Shown: in pieces, positions 1-10,271 of the stretch
Numbering within the stretch: position 1 is the first letter of the stretch
How the letters are laid out: each line of letters begins with the position of its first letter
DNA from: Roridomyces roridus
Taxonomy: Eukaryota > Basidiomycota > Agaricomycetes > Agaricales > Mycenaceae
DNA: 64,000 nt
Assembly (NCBI GenBank): GCA_029378245.1
Contig: JARKIF010000001.1
Location: forward strand, 1,550,001 to 1,614,000
Direction of reading: 5' to 3'
Notes under the pieces: model-generated
The model's input: only the letters and a program-made list of their open reading frames with translations
Told to the model about the DNA's origin: nothing
The model's database searches: none
Translations under genes and position numbers: made by a program

Positions 1-215
1 TTTTTGTCTTCGTCAGAGACGGGGGTTGCAAGTGTGCGCCTCCAATGTGTGTGTGCATATCGTGGGACGATGCGAAGGCGGCTCGAGAACGCGTTTCTTA
101 GCATGCCGAAGACGCGTTCAGAAGAAAGTGATTTTGATCAAAATTATCGTCGGTGGTGTACAGGCCATGGTATAACAACGACTTTTGCCATCTACAGGCT
201 ACCAGTGGCTCTAAT

Positions 216-544
216 TTACTCGTCCTCGTAGCCTGTCACTGCTCTCCGTGGGCGTTGAGGGACTGTCGGAAATTGAGCAGGACATGACCAAGGACGCTGC
301 ATGGACCTACGCGGGTAGGAGAGAGGAATGGGTGGAGGCGCCTTGTAGCCCATACGCTCCCTGATTGGGGGCACAGCGACGAGGAGGACGGGGCCTATGG
401 CACCAATCACACACGAGTAGAAGATGACCGGACTTTCATGGGCGTGTCTTTGCTGGGCAAATAACGCGAATTTGAGCACAGATTAAAGAGAGGCAGTGGA
501 ATGAAACGGACGAGCACACGGTAGGCAGAACGAAATGCGCTCAT
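216..544 (-). CDS. NADH:ubiquinone oxidoreductase 9.5 kDa subunit (complex I)
   Basis: Small accessory subunit of mitochondrial respiratory complex I. Three exons (544-518, 452-311, 262-216) joined by 65- and 48-nt introns give about 71 residues. Visible features are HAHESP at the start of the helix, one membrane segment (IFYSCVIGAIGPVLLVAV), the PPIRER.GY and PPIPLSYP motifs, and the C-terminal RPRR.VTGYEDE signature typical of the fungal subunit. The 48-nt intron turns SYPRRSM... into SYPLPQRPRR, which fits the family much better than reading through. The first mini-exon (MSAFRSAYR) is inferred from splice sites only and is the least certain part. The start codon is 56 bp from the divergent SART1 start. 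Confidence 0.85.
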
Positions 545-600
545 GGTCGAATGAACGGAGAGCTGATTAGGTCATCACTCGTCCTTCTCCGTCGCCCACC
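545..600. promoter_or_regulatory. Compact divergent promoter between complex I subunit and SART1
   Basis: Only 56 bp separate the two divergent start codons (544 minus, 601 plus). Both 5' UTRs and core promoters must therefore overlap in or across this gap. No TATA box is visible. The role is inferred from the gene layout. Confidence 0.4.
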
Positions 601-3364
601 ATGTCCATGGAAGAAAGCATCAGCTTGGAAGAGACCAACAAAATCCGTATCTCCCTCGGTCTCGCGCCACTCACAGAGGACGCTGAGCCCGCCAACGACA
701 AGGACAAGGAGGCGGAGGACAATTATGCCAAGCAACGCGACCAAGAGAGCAAGCAGCGCGAGTCAAAGTAACTCAGGTCTGCCTCCGTCTCCTCTCAGGA
801 TTCTCTGACACGCTTCTCTCTTCTTACAGGAAGATTCAAGACCGCATAGCCAAGTGAGTATTCTCTTGCCGCATCCCGACGGTCACTTCCATCTCTCGCA
901 GCAACAGTTTGTTCATGACCCGTTAGGATCAAAAACCGGCGGGAACTCAATGCGTCGCTCAAGGGAGCCACTCTCGGCGATGCCGATGGCGACGAGGACA
1001 CGCTCAAGTGGATCAAGAAGAGCAAAAAACGCGAGAAGGAACTCGCGCAGAAGCGTTTGGCGGAGCTCGAGAACATGGACAAGATGTTCCAGGGGGACGA
1101 CTACACAGAACGTGCGTCACCAGCCATCTTGGACTCGGACGCAGCTAACGACCTTCCAGGTGATCTGGTTGGGCTCAAGGTTAGCCATGACTTCGAAGAC
1201 ATGGACGAAGGAGATGCCCGCATACTCACCTTGAAAGATAGTCGCATCCTCGACAATGAAGGTGCGTTGACCGTCTATGTGACCGTCCTCCGCTCATATC
1301 TGGCACAGAGGATGAACTACAGAATGTTGAGATGGCTGAAGCCGAGCGGACAAAGAAGAATAATGAGCTGAAGATAAAGAAGCGGGACTACACGGGTTAC
1401 GATGACGAAGAATTCGTTCCTGGACATGAAGGAATGAAGCGTTCCGTTCTGTCAAAATACGACGAAGACATTGACGGCGTGCAGGAGACTGTAAGTACCT
1501 CTGTCTTCTCATCACCCATGACTCATGTCCAGTTCTAGGGCTTCCGTTTGGGTAACTCCGTTCAAACGAAAGCCGCAAAGCTGGAAGAGAAGAAGTTTGC
1601 CGCTGCCGCCGTGGTGAACAAATCTCTGCTTTCAATAGACTATGCTAGTATGTGCAGTTTTTCGTTACCTGGCTGTTTCCTGATCACTTCTAGAAACTTT
1701 TTCGACCTCGGATTATTTACAAGAAGGCGATGTCGGGTTCAAGAAACCCAAGGTAGCTGTCTCTTCACCTCATCCCGCCCTGATTCTCAAATATTCTCGC
1801 AGACCAAGAAGAAACGTTCCTCTCGACGAGTACCAGAAACTGAGCCCGTACCAGAGGACCAAATGGACGTTGATCAAAAGCCTATCGTTCCTCGCGAACG
1901 CAATCTGGACACCAATTTCGTGGACGACGATGATTTGCAAGCTGCTTTGGCTCGTTCAAGAAAGGCTAAATTACACAAGGCTGCCAAGATGACGCCTGAG
2001 CAGCTAGCCAAGAAAAGTAGGTGTTCATTTACCGGTTAGATAGTTTGCTAATCACCATGCTAGTTGCTGAGCAGCGCGCTCAGGAAGAGGCCGAGGCTAT
2101 GGAAGTAATTAAGGTTGAGGAAGCCGATGAGGATGGGGAGGCCGGCTCCGGCGGGCTCACTTTCGACGACACATCAGAGTTTGTCCGTGTGGTTGGCATG
2201 GTCAAGGAGGAACCCAAAGAGCCATCCGTCGCTCGTTCGAAGCAGCCCTCGCAGTCGCGGGATGTTTCCATGGCTCCTGGTGACCAGGCCATCCAAGAGC
2301 TGGAGGCCGGGGAGGTTGAGATGAAAGAAGAGGAGTCGGACGACGAGCAAGATGATGCAGCTATACTCGATGCCATAGAGGACTTGATGAAGTCGGTCGA
2401 AGCAGAGCAGGCTGGGCCGAGTCAGTTTGGTGCTGAGGACGACGGGATCGGAGGGACAGCATCCGAACAAACTTTCCGGGCTGGTCTTGCAGGGACGGTC
2501 AACATTCTGCGCCAACAAGGCGTCTTGGCGAAACCTGCGGACGAACAAGAGTATCGCGAGAAGGTGCAGATAGACCGTGATCGCTGGTTGGCGCAACAAC
2601 GGCTGGCCATTGAGAAGCGCGAGACGGACAAGTGGCAGTCACGCGGAATGGCCAAGGACCAGGCGCAACGCGAGCAGATGAATCGTCAACGTGAGCAGCA
2701 GGAGGTCCGGGATACGGTGGAGCTGTTCAAGAGCTACAAGCCGGACGTCAATCTGGTGTACTACGACGAGTATGGCCGATCCATGACTCCCAAGGAAGCA
2801 TGGAAGGCGTTGTCGCATCGGTTCCACGGCAAGGGCTCTGGAAAGATGAAGACGGAGAAGCGGCTGAAGAAGATCAAGGACGAGGAAAAGCAGCAGTCCA
2901 TGTCCAGTGGCGATACGCCTCTGAGCATGACCAAAGCCTTCCAAATGAGACAAGAGAAGACGGGTCAGGCGCATATGGTGTTGTCTGTCGGCAACAGAGG
3001 CGCTGTACCTCAAGCGGCGGAATTCTTTGATGCTCAACCGCTGGGGAAGGGGAACAAGGGCGAGAAGGGCAAGAAGAAGAAGGAAGGCAAGGGCGCTCCA
3101 GCGGCGGAGAGTGGGTTCATGACTCTTCCTGCGCCGCAGGTGCAGTCCTTGATCTCTTCGGCCAACGCAAGCCCTGTTCCGTCCGGCATCGACTCGGGTT
3201 CGCCCGCACCCAAGCCTGGATTCTCGAGAATTTCGTCTGCGGTGGATTCGCCGTCACAGACGGGCCCGGACGGTGGAGAGAGGTCCAAGGTGACTATTGG
3301 GTTTGGAGTGAAGAGGAAAGCTGGAGAGGATCTGCAGGAGACGCCGCCAACGAAACGGCGCTGA
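601..3364 (+). CDS. SART1/Snu66 family U4/U6.U5 tri-snRNP protein
   Basis: Splicing factor that helps assemble the U4/U6.U5 tri-snRNP in the nucleus. Nine exons: 601-767, 830-853, 927-1111, 1160-1261, 1309-1490, 1539-1647, 1694-1752, 1803-2016 and 2064-3364. Diagnostic motifs are ISLEETNKIRISLGLAPL at the N-terminus (present across SART1 proteins), LKWIKKSKKREKE, DLVGLKVSHD, ILTLKDSRIL, and a C-terminal VRDTVELFKSYKPDVNLVYYD-type block with MTPKEAWKALSHRFHGKGSGK. Exon 2 is a 24-nt micro-exon. The tail is rich in K/E/S and low in complexity. The frame is intact through all junctions. The 1160 junction also reads through in frame (48-nt intron), so retention is possible. Confidence 0.93.
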
Positions 3365-3416
3365 ATGTATTAGTAGATATTGATGGTGTTCTTAATTTGG
3401 ATTGTTGCGTTCTGCC

Positions 3417-5805
3417 ATGATGCTCTCGAGATGGTTTTCTGGCTTATTTCCTCCTCCGCCTGCTTTACCTCGAATGCGACTGGGTCCTGAGGGCAATCCG
3501 GACAACCCTCTGATGGTATAGACTTTTTCAAGTTGCAATCACTGCGGTCTTAGAACGTGTAGCTTCAATTTTTCACCTGGGATGCCCTGCATAGCGAGCT
3601 CAGCTGGTGGAAGCACCTCGAGCTGGAGATTCCAAAGCTAGCGGCAATGGGCGTCACCCAATTGTGGCTTCCGCCTCCTAACAAGGGAGCGAATCAAGTG
3701 AGCGCCGACTCGGGGTGTGGTTCTCTCAACTGTTTTGTATAGAAGGGACGCGGATATGATGCCTACGATCTGGTACTATGCTTCTCTCTCCGAGGTTTTG
3801 CGAAATTAACGTGTGAACAGTGGGACCTGGGCGAATTCGAGCAGAAAGGTTCGTTCCTTTCGATCGAAATGACAGTTCAAGACTATATGCACTTCAGGCA
3901 CTGTCAGGACGCGCTGGGGAACACGAGAAGAGCTTTTACAAGCGTGCCGAGTCGCGACTGAACATGGAGTGGACATTATCGTCGACGCCGTGCTGAATGT
4001 TCGCTTCTTCGCAATTTCTAGACCTCGATATCTAACTGGGCACTATAGCATAAACTGGGCGCTGATAGATACGAAGCTTTCCCGGCTGTTCCAGTAATCC
4101 TGAAAATCGGCTTAAAGATGAGGGTCCGGAGAGAGAGATTGATGTGAGTGGCAGGCTTGACGAGGTTCTGTGCTTACCACTGATCTAGGGATGGACGGCA
4201 TTTGACTTTAAGGGAAGAGGGACCAAAGTAGGGCATTTTCTTGATGAAAATTCTGGTTAATTCCTTGCAGTACAGCAAATTCCGGTGGACGCATGAACAT
4301 TTCACCGGTCTCGATTGGGACCACCGGACTCGAACAAAGGCCATATATCGTATCGCGGGCCCAGGGCGCAAGGGATGGTCCAGGAATGTGGACAAGGAAC
4401 TCGGGAATTATGATTACTTGCTTGGAATAGATGTGAGTTTGAATTCCCCAAGGCGCGTCTCATAACCTCCGCAGATAGATCATCGGCATCCGTAAGTTTC
4501 TTGAGCATCCGAAGATTCGCGCCAGACCCTTCCATAGAGAAGTTCAAGAGGATCTTTTGAACTGGGGTAACACGGTCAACTTTTGTTTCTCCCTTTCTTA
4601 CGATTTTTTAGGCGTCTGGATTCTGGAGGTAATTCTTTTTTCTGTCATCATCTCTTGTCTCATCTTTCAGACCACCGGAGCTAGGGCGTTCAGATATGAT
4701 GCCATAAAGCATTTCGACCAGAATTTCCTTCTGCGCTTTGTCAGTCCTCCAACGGTCGTACATGAGAAGCGCAGACTAAATTCAATCCAGATAACCCATG
4801 TCCGAAAACAGTCTGGGATGCCCGGAATGTTCTCTGTTTGTACGCACTTCTACTCCGCACTTTCGTCCGGCTCATGTCCGGTATCCAGCCGAGTATTGGT
4901 CGGGAGAGTGAGCCTTTCGTCACCATGTTCTTCCGACACGGTGATCCAACTCCTCGTAGCCTAGATCGGATACTACCTTACATCAAGGCATTTCGAGGTC
5001 AAACGGCGTTTTTTGACGTGCCGCTGCATACGAATTTCCACAATGCCAGCAAATCTGGCTCTCGGTACGATCTGAGGAGTATCCTGGACAAGACAATCGT
5101 CAAGAAAAGGCCTGGCGACGCTGTCACTTTCGTTGATAACCACGAGTGAGTGAGGCTCCTTTTCTCGAAAATACGGTTGATTGATGGAATACATAGTACT
5201 GTCGTGGGACAGAGTTTGGAGAGCTGGGTGGACACCAACTTCAAGATCCAAGCCTACTCGCTGATCTTACTTCGGAAAGACGGTCATCCGTGAGCATGTC
5301 CTTGAGAGGTCGGTGTATCGCTGATCGATATCAAGCTGCATCTTCTACGGGGACCTATACCCAAATGACGAATGTTACGACGAAACCATCGCGCAAAGTC
5401 TCAAGGTTCTGATTGAGGCCCGCAAGAGATTCGCGTATGGGGTTTGCGAGGATTATCCGCAGGACCGGAATTGCGTTGGATTCGTACGCAAGGGTGATAC
5501 ACTTCACCCAGGATGTGTGGTTGTGTTGAGCAACAAGGATGAGTAAATGAATGAATATCTGGTGTCCTCCGGGGCTGACTCGTTTGCAGAGCGGATGGAG
5601 TTGTTCACACTGTCCGCATGCGTGTGGGGAAGGTGAGCTTGGTGTGCAGGCCAACATCTGAAATTAATGCATTCAGGAACACGCTGGCTCTTCCTGGGAG
5701 AGCTTCATGACACCAGGAGAGCGGGTCGAAATAGACGCTGATGGATGGGGCAGGTTTTCGTGTCTCCCGAATCGGGTACAGGTGTGGATCAGAGCTTCGG
5801 AGTAA
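3417..5805 (+). CDS. GH13 alpha-amylase, intracellular AmyD-like type, with one frame break
   Basis: Glycoside hydrolase 13 cutting alpha-1,4-glucan, of the fungal cytosolic (subfamily 5-like) kind, since no signal peptide is visible after MMLSRWFSG. It starts 53 bp after SART1. Many short exons read: NPLM/LQFFTWDALH, KLAAMGVTQLWLPPPNKG, GYDAYDLWDLGEF, DIIVDAVLNHKLGADR, FRYDAIKHF (catalytic nucleophile Asp), SEYWSGDLDRILPY (acid/base Glu), DAVTFVDNHDT (third Asp), and a C-terminal beta-sandwich ending VWIRASE. All three catalytic acids are present. At about 4091-4100 (PAVPV then NPENRLKDEG) one base is missing. This is a sequencing error, a true lesion, or an intron boundary (GTAATC donor at 4094 to the acceptor before GGATGG) that skips 17 residues in frame. 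Confidence 0.85.
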
Positions 5806-5920
5806 GATCAGACGTCAATCAGATCAAATTCCCATATTTAAGAGATCAATACTCATAGAAACCCGGCCCATCGGCAAACCCTCGGATGAAAGCAACAGCA
5901 AACTCGCGGTACTTATGTAC

Positions 5921-6698
5921 TTATTTCCTTCTCGCCACAACAATAGGCTGATCGCTCCTGCCCCGGGGATACGCGACCAAGTGCCTTGCGCCGACGTTGC
6001 GACGCATGATCCGACTGATGGCCTTGGCCCAGTGCTCGGGGGTGCCGCGGAAGCCGTCCGGCCAGGTGTTGTGCTTCTCGCGCAGGGCCTGCTCGAGGGC
6101 AGCGGCAAAGCCCTCGGCGCGGCCCCAGGCGGTGGTCTGGTTGGCGGGGACAGCCATGATGATGTCCTTGACGTGGTTCTCGTAGTTGATGTTGTTGCGC
6201 GGCTGCCACGGCGTGTGCAGCGCCGCCCCTGCGTGGCAACAGTTGAGCATCATGAGCACGTCGACCCGCGCGCTGAGGATGGCGTTGCCGATTTCTTGGA
6301 AGCGTATGTGGGAGCCGTTGCCGCTGGGCGGGAGGGAAAGGTTAATGTATATAATAATGCTCGGATTATTTAGTTAGGGAGCGTTGGACTTACCTGTGCA
6401 GGACGAGCTCGTTGTGCCTGTCCAGGCTGCCGTGGCCCTGGTAGTAGAGGATGACGAGGCCCCGTGAATCAAAATGGTCCAGCCGGTCCTGCAGGTAGCG
6501 AGCGAAGCGGTCGCTGGCACGCTGTGGAATATGCTCCTTGTGAATGCCGAAGCCATAGTTGCGGAAGGCATTCATGACCATGTCGAACTCCTCCTCATCG
6601 TTCTTCACGGCCCCACGTCCTGCCCGGTTGTTGTGCCCCTCCCACATCATACCGATCACGTTGACGAAGCGATACGGGGACCTGTGGGCGTTCGGCAT
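5921..6698 (-). CDS. Caspase-like (C14) domain protein
   Basis: About 235 residues from two exons (6698-6394, 6323-5921; 70-nt intron). The p20-like core shows the His motif VILYYQGHGSLD and the Cys motif VLMMLNCCHAGAAL, the expected caspase/metacaspase dyad spacing. The N-terminus (FVNVIGMMWEGHNNRAGRGAVKNDEEEF) and C-terminus (HWAKAISRIMRRNVGARHLVAYP) resemble short basidiomycete caspase-domain proteins rather than full metacaspases, and no p10 or proline-rich prodomain is visible. The substrate is unknown. The start at 6698 is the first Met of the open frame; an upstream exon cannot be excluded. It is convergent with the amylase, whose stop lies 115 bp away. Confidence 0.65.
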
Positions 6699-6919
6699 TC
6701 GGATAGAGTGGACGGAGGTGACTGTTGGTGATCTTAAGTTGGCAAGAGCAGAGAAGAGGACAGGCAGGACTGGCCTGAAGGTGGGACGGAAAAAAAAGTG
6801 AGTTTCAAGATATGTAACAGTGCGGATGGTGCGTACCTCAGTTCAACCGCAATGCGGGATGAAAAACCTGAGCCTGGGTGGGGTGTGAGGATGGGAAGGT
6901 ACTTATATATCTGGAATGT

Positions 6920-7120
6920 GAATCTAAATGATAGTTCGGAGCAGTAAACAAAGGCCATTTATTTCTTGACGCTGAGCAATGAGGGAATAAGACTCGGAGG
7001 ATGGCATCATGGAAGGAAGTATGAATCTAAATGATAGTTAGTTCGCCCCAGTCAACAAAGGCCAAACAAAGGCCATTCATTTCTTGACACCAAGCGACAA
7101 GGAAAGAAGAGAGGATGGCA
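6920..7120. repeat. Diverged tandem duplication, two ~90-bp copies
   Basis: Copies at 6920-7006 and 7023-7120 share GAATCTAAATGATAGTT, AACAAAGGCCATT, ATTTCTTGAC and GGATGGCA in the same order and orientation. The second copy also has an internal short doubling (CAAAGGCCAAACAAAGGCC). No coding function is seen. Confidence 0.6.
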
Positions 7121-7194
7121 GAAAATACATGGCCACATGGACAGATACTTACATTGAACCTGGAATTCCGAGGTTGAACCAGGATATAGAAACA

Positions 7195-7560
7195 GGATCT
7201 GCTGGAATTGAGCGCCGACTCGGCGGTGGTATCTGTCAACAACTGACCTCGTGGTTTTCTAGAATCTCAAGTCCAAGCGTCTTGGGAGAATTGTCTGCGC
7301 GGATGTTGTAGAATGGCCTCGGCCCTCCCACAGTCTGTGCATGGATGTTGCAGAGAAGCCGCGGCCTTGAAGTTACTCGGGCCTGCCTTAAGATCTAGGC
7401 TCTAGCAATGCCAACTCGCCGCATGTGCCGTCAAAGTTCGGAATCCGAGTCACGCTGTATTCGTAGGCTCTCTTCATGGGAGAGCTTCATGACCCAAGGG
7501 GAACAGCTCGGTATCAACGCGGATGGATGTGGCCAAAACAAGCACCAGGAAGTCGGAGGG
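7195..7560 (+). pseudogene. Fragments of a second alpha-amylase gene
   Basis: Two pieces resemble the intact amylase upstream. At 7465-7545 the sequence reads SSWESFMTQGEQLGINADG, matching SSWESFMTPGERVEIDADG near the C-terminus encoded at 5690-5750; DNA identity is roughly three quarters by eye over 65 bases. At 7206-7245 there is a match to the intron following GANQ (shared GAGCGCCGACTCGG). The parts between are missing or unrecognisable, so this is a decayed partial copy that includes intron sequence and is therefore not a retrocopy. Confidence 0.5.
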
Positions 7561-7707
7561 AGTGTCATTGAGGGCGGTTGCAGGAGTGAGCGATGGTGGC
7601 GTCTTCAAGTTCAAGTTCGACTCTCGTGATCATCGCACAGCCCTTGATCGGGGACTTCGAACTACTCGAACTAGATTTACATTTCAACTAATACACATTG
7701 CTCGTGT

Positions 7708-9771
7708 TCATAACTGTGATAACACCTCCGTTCTCCTCAACCAGTTTATCGTACTCTCCGTCGTCATCTGACTTCCCGCAAAAGAGTGCCTCCGTTTATC
7801 GTCAGCTGGCGATTCGCAATTGTCCTCGTCTGAACGAGTGCGTTCTTGCAGAGCGATTGCTCTGCTGAGATGGGTCGTGGCAGCCTCGCCTCCCATATGC
7901 GCCAAGTCCTTCTGTTTGTCCTCCCCATCGAATATGATGGCCGTTTCCTCCAGTGTGCGGCCTTTTGTCTCCACGATGTACCGCCAAATGAACAGTAGCT
8001 CGACCACCAGCCAGCCGAGATACAGAAGGTAGGCATACCACCGAAGCTTTTGGAGCATCACAGGATTTACGAACTGGTTGAAAGCGGATGTTAGGAATAC
8101 GACGAGATTCTGGTTTTGATTTTAGACGATGTGAAGGAGCAAAGAGAAAGACAAGTACCATCACGGCGAAACCCTTGGCACGTATGGTGTACGGGAGGAT
8201 CTCAAGCGTGTACGCCACCAGCATCGGAGTATAAGCCAGATCGTAGAAAGCGTAGAAGAGAAAAATTATCGGGATGGTCGCTGTTCGTGCGTGAGCATCA
8301 ATTCTCGATTGATCATCAAACAGAGTTCACCTTTTGCTGCGGCGGTTTTGTGCCAAGTATTGAATATCGCTTCCGTGACGGACCACAGGGCAAACGAAAA
8401 CAACATTCCAGTGTTCGAAATCAAGAATAGAGTCCGGCGGCCCATGTAATCGACGAGGAAAGACGCTGAGGAAGCGATGATGAGGTTGAAGATCTCGGAT
8501 TGATATTAGTTTTTGCTTCGGCAAACGGACGAACGAACGAACCTGTAGACCGGCATTGATAGCGGCCTTGGTCCGCGGTTCGGTGATGCCGACGCCCTCG
8601 AGGACCAGCGAGATGTAGTAGCTAACCAGCCCATTGCCAGACCATTGAGAAAATATGGCAATGGCTATGATAATCCGCATGCGCTTGCGATTTCCCGGGG
8701 TGGTGAAGAGCGACCAGTAGGAGCTCCCGCTGTCTCGGTCGATCTCCTGTTGCAAGCGGAGAGCATGTCGTATTTGGGCCAGTTCGAATTGAACGAGGGG
8801 ATGGGGTTCGAGGGTACCGTTGGCGTGGTATTTGGACAGGATTTCCGCCGCTTGTGACTCTCGTCCTTTGGACATGAGGAATCTTGGCGACTCGGGGATA
8901 AACCTGGATACTGCTATAAGCAAGGCTCCTGATGAATCAGAAGACTCACCATATCAAACACACTTGCAAGACGGGAATCAGAGCTTGAACGAGAGTGGGT
9001 GCGCGCCAACTCCAGTTGTCACCAGTGACGGTCGTGTACGACGCTCCGAAACAAACCCAAGCAGATATGATACTGCCGATATACCAGTTAGAGTTGTAGA
9101 AAGCCGTGATCTTGCCTCGTTGAGTGGGATATGCAAGCTCAATGAGCAATAGAGGCGCGGCATTCAAGCAGAATGTCAATCCAAAACCGACTTGAATACG
9201 TCAGAAAAAAGGCGGGTCAAAACATAGGATTGCAACATACTTATAACCCTTGCAGCGATCAAGACGGGCACGCTCCATGCCGCAATCTGCAATCCGACAC
9301 CGCACAACATGATCAACTGAATTTTGGTCAGTCACGATGAAAACCAGGGACGAAGGTTGACCCACCGAGCCCAAAAACAATGTAATTCGCCGTCCAAGGA
9401 TATCTGAGGAAAACGGCGTAAAGATTAGACCGCTGACTCCTCCGATGCTCTGGGCCGAGTTGATGACACCCAGCATTGTTCCCTGAGGATGGTGGAAATA
9501 TTCCTGCCAGTCGGGCAATATTTGCAAGCCTACCTTGGATCAGCATGATGCTGGTTAGAGAAATCCTGCTCACCGTTAATGAGGGACGAGTCCAATCCAT
9601 TTGCGGTGGACGTGAGAAGGGGAAGGATCAAACAGAGATTCAACAACAGAATGCCTGCCAAAATTAACATCTCAGGAATGGGAGGTATACGAAGCACATA
9701 CCCCGGTTACGCCACCATGGACCACGATGAATGAAATCGACAACGGTCCAGTCAGGGAGTGGTCGGGGCAT
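7708..9771 (-). CDS. MFS sugar porter (hexose/lactose-permease-like)
   Basis: Twelve-helix sugar:H+ symporter of the plasma membrane. The first exon (9771-9702) gives MPRPLPDWTVVDFIHRGPWWRNR, followed by exons 9654-9574 (ILLLNLCLILPLLTSTANG, LDSSLING), 9529-9366, then TM segments through to 7708. Sugar-porter signatures are SDILGRRITLF after TM2, PTQRGKITAFYNSNWYIGS, PESPRFLMSKGR after TM6, DYMGRRTLF, and ETKGRTLEE after TM12. The last carries V instead of the usual P at its start. A long hydrophilic tail with K/R/E/S follows. All splice junctions I traced keep frame. The substrate cannot be told from sequence; the closest-looking families include lactose/hexose transporters. Confidence 0.85.
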
Positions 9772-10271
9772 TAGTGGAGGGACAGCAGGATGGACGTCGG
9801 TCCGTCCGTCGTTGCGGGCGGAGTGACTTAAGTACAAGTGGAGCGGAGAAGGTATCCCGTGGACTCTGGGCGGATAAAATGCTTGGTATCATAACGTTTA
9901 AAAGTCGCGTCCCAGCGAAAAATGGCCGATTACGGTCGCGTGACAGTTTTCTTAGTGCAGATACGGAGAATCTTCGCGGGTCCCTCATTGGTGGCGCTCG
10001 GAACGGAAGAACGCGTCGCAAGAAATAAATAAATCCTTCTGTCGGAAGTAAGGCACAAGCAGATTTTAAGCTGGCTTGAGTGGATCAGGGACTGCAAGTA
10101 CGAGGTATCAGATGACCAGGGCCAGCATCTCATTGGGTGTTGCAAAGAAACCAATCTCGAGCCGTGGACTGTTCACAAGACTCTGGCCGGCGGAGGTGGG
10201 GAGCAAAGTAAGGGAGCAAAGTAAGGAAGACGCATTTCCTTTTTTGAACTCCGACGAGCGATCACGTTTTT
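9772..10271. other. Intergenic region between divergent MFS and MTG2 genes
   Basis: A 500-bp gap separates the two divergent start codons. It holds no open frame with family likeness. GC-rich runs near 9795-9830 could be upstream activating sequence, but no motif is recognised with confidence. Confidence 0.3.

Noticed and set aside
4..231. Possible short gene at the left edge
   Set aside because: The frame has no ATG start at its beginning, no family likeness, and overlaps the 3' end of the complex I subunit gene.
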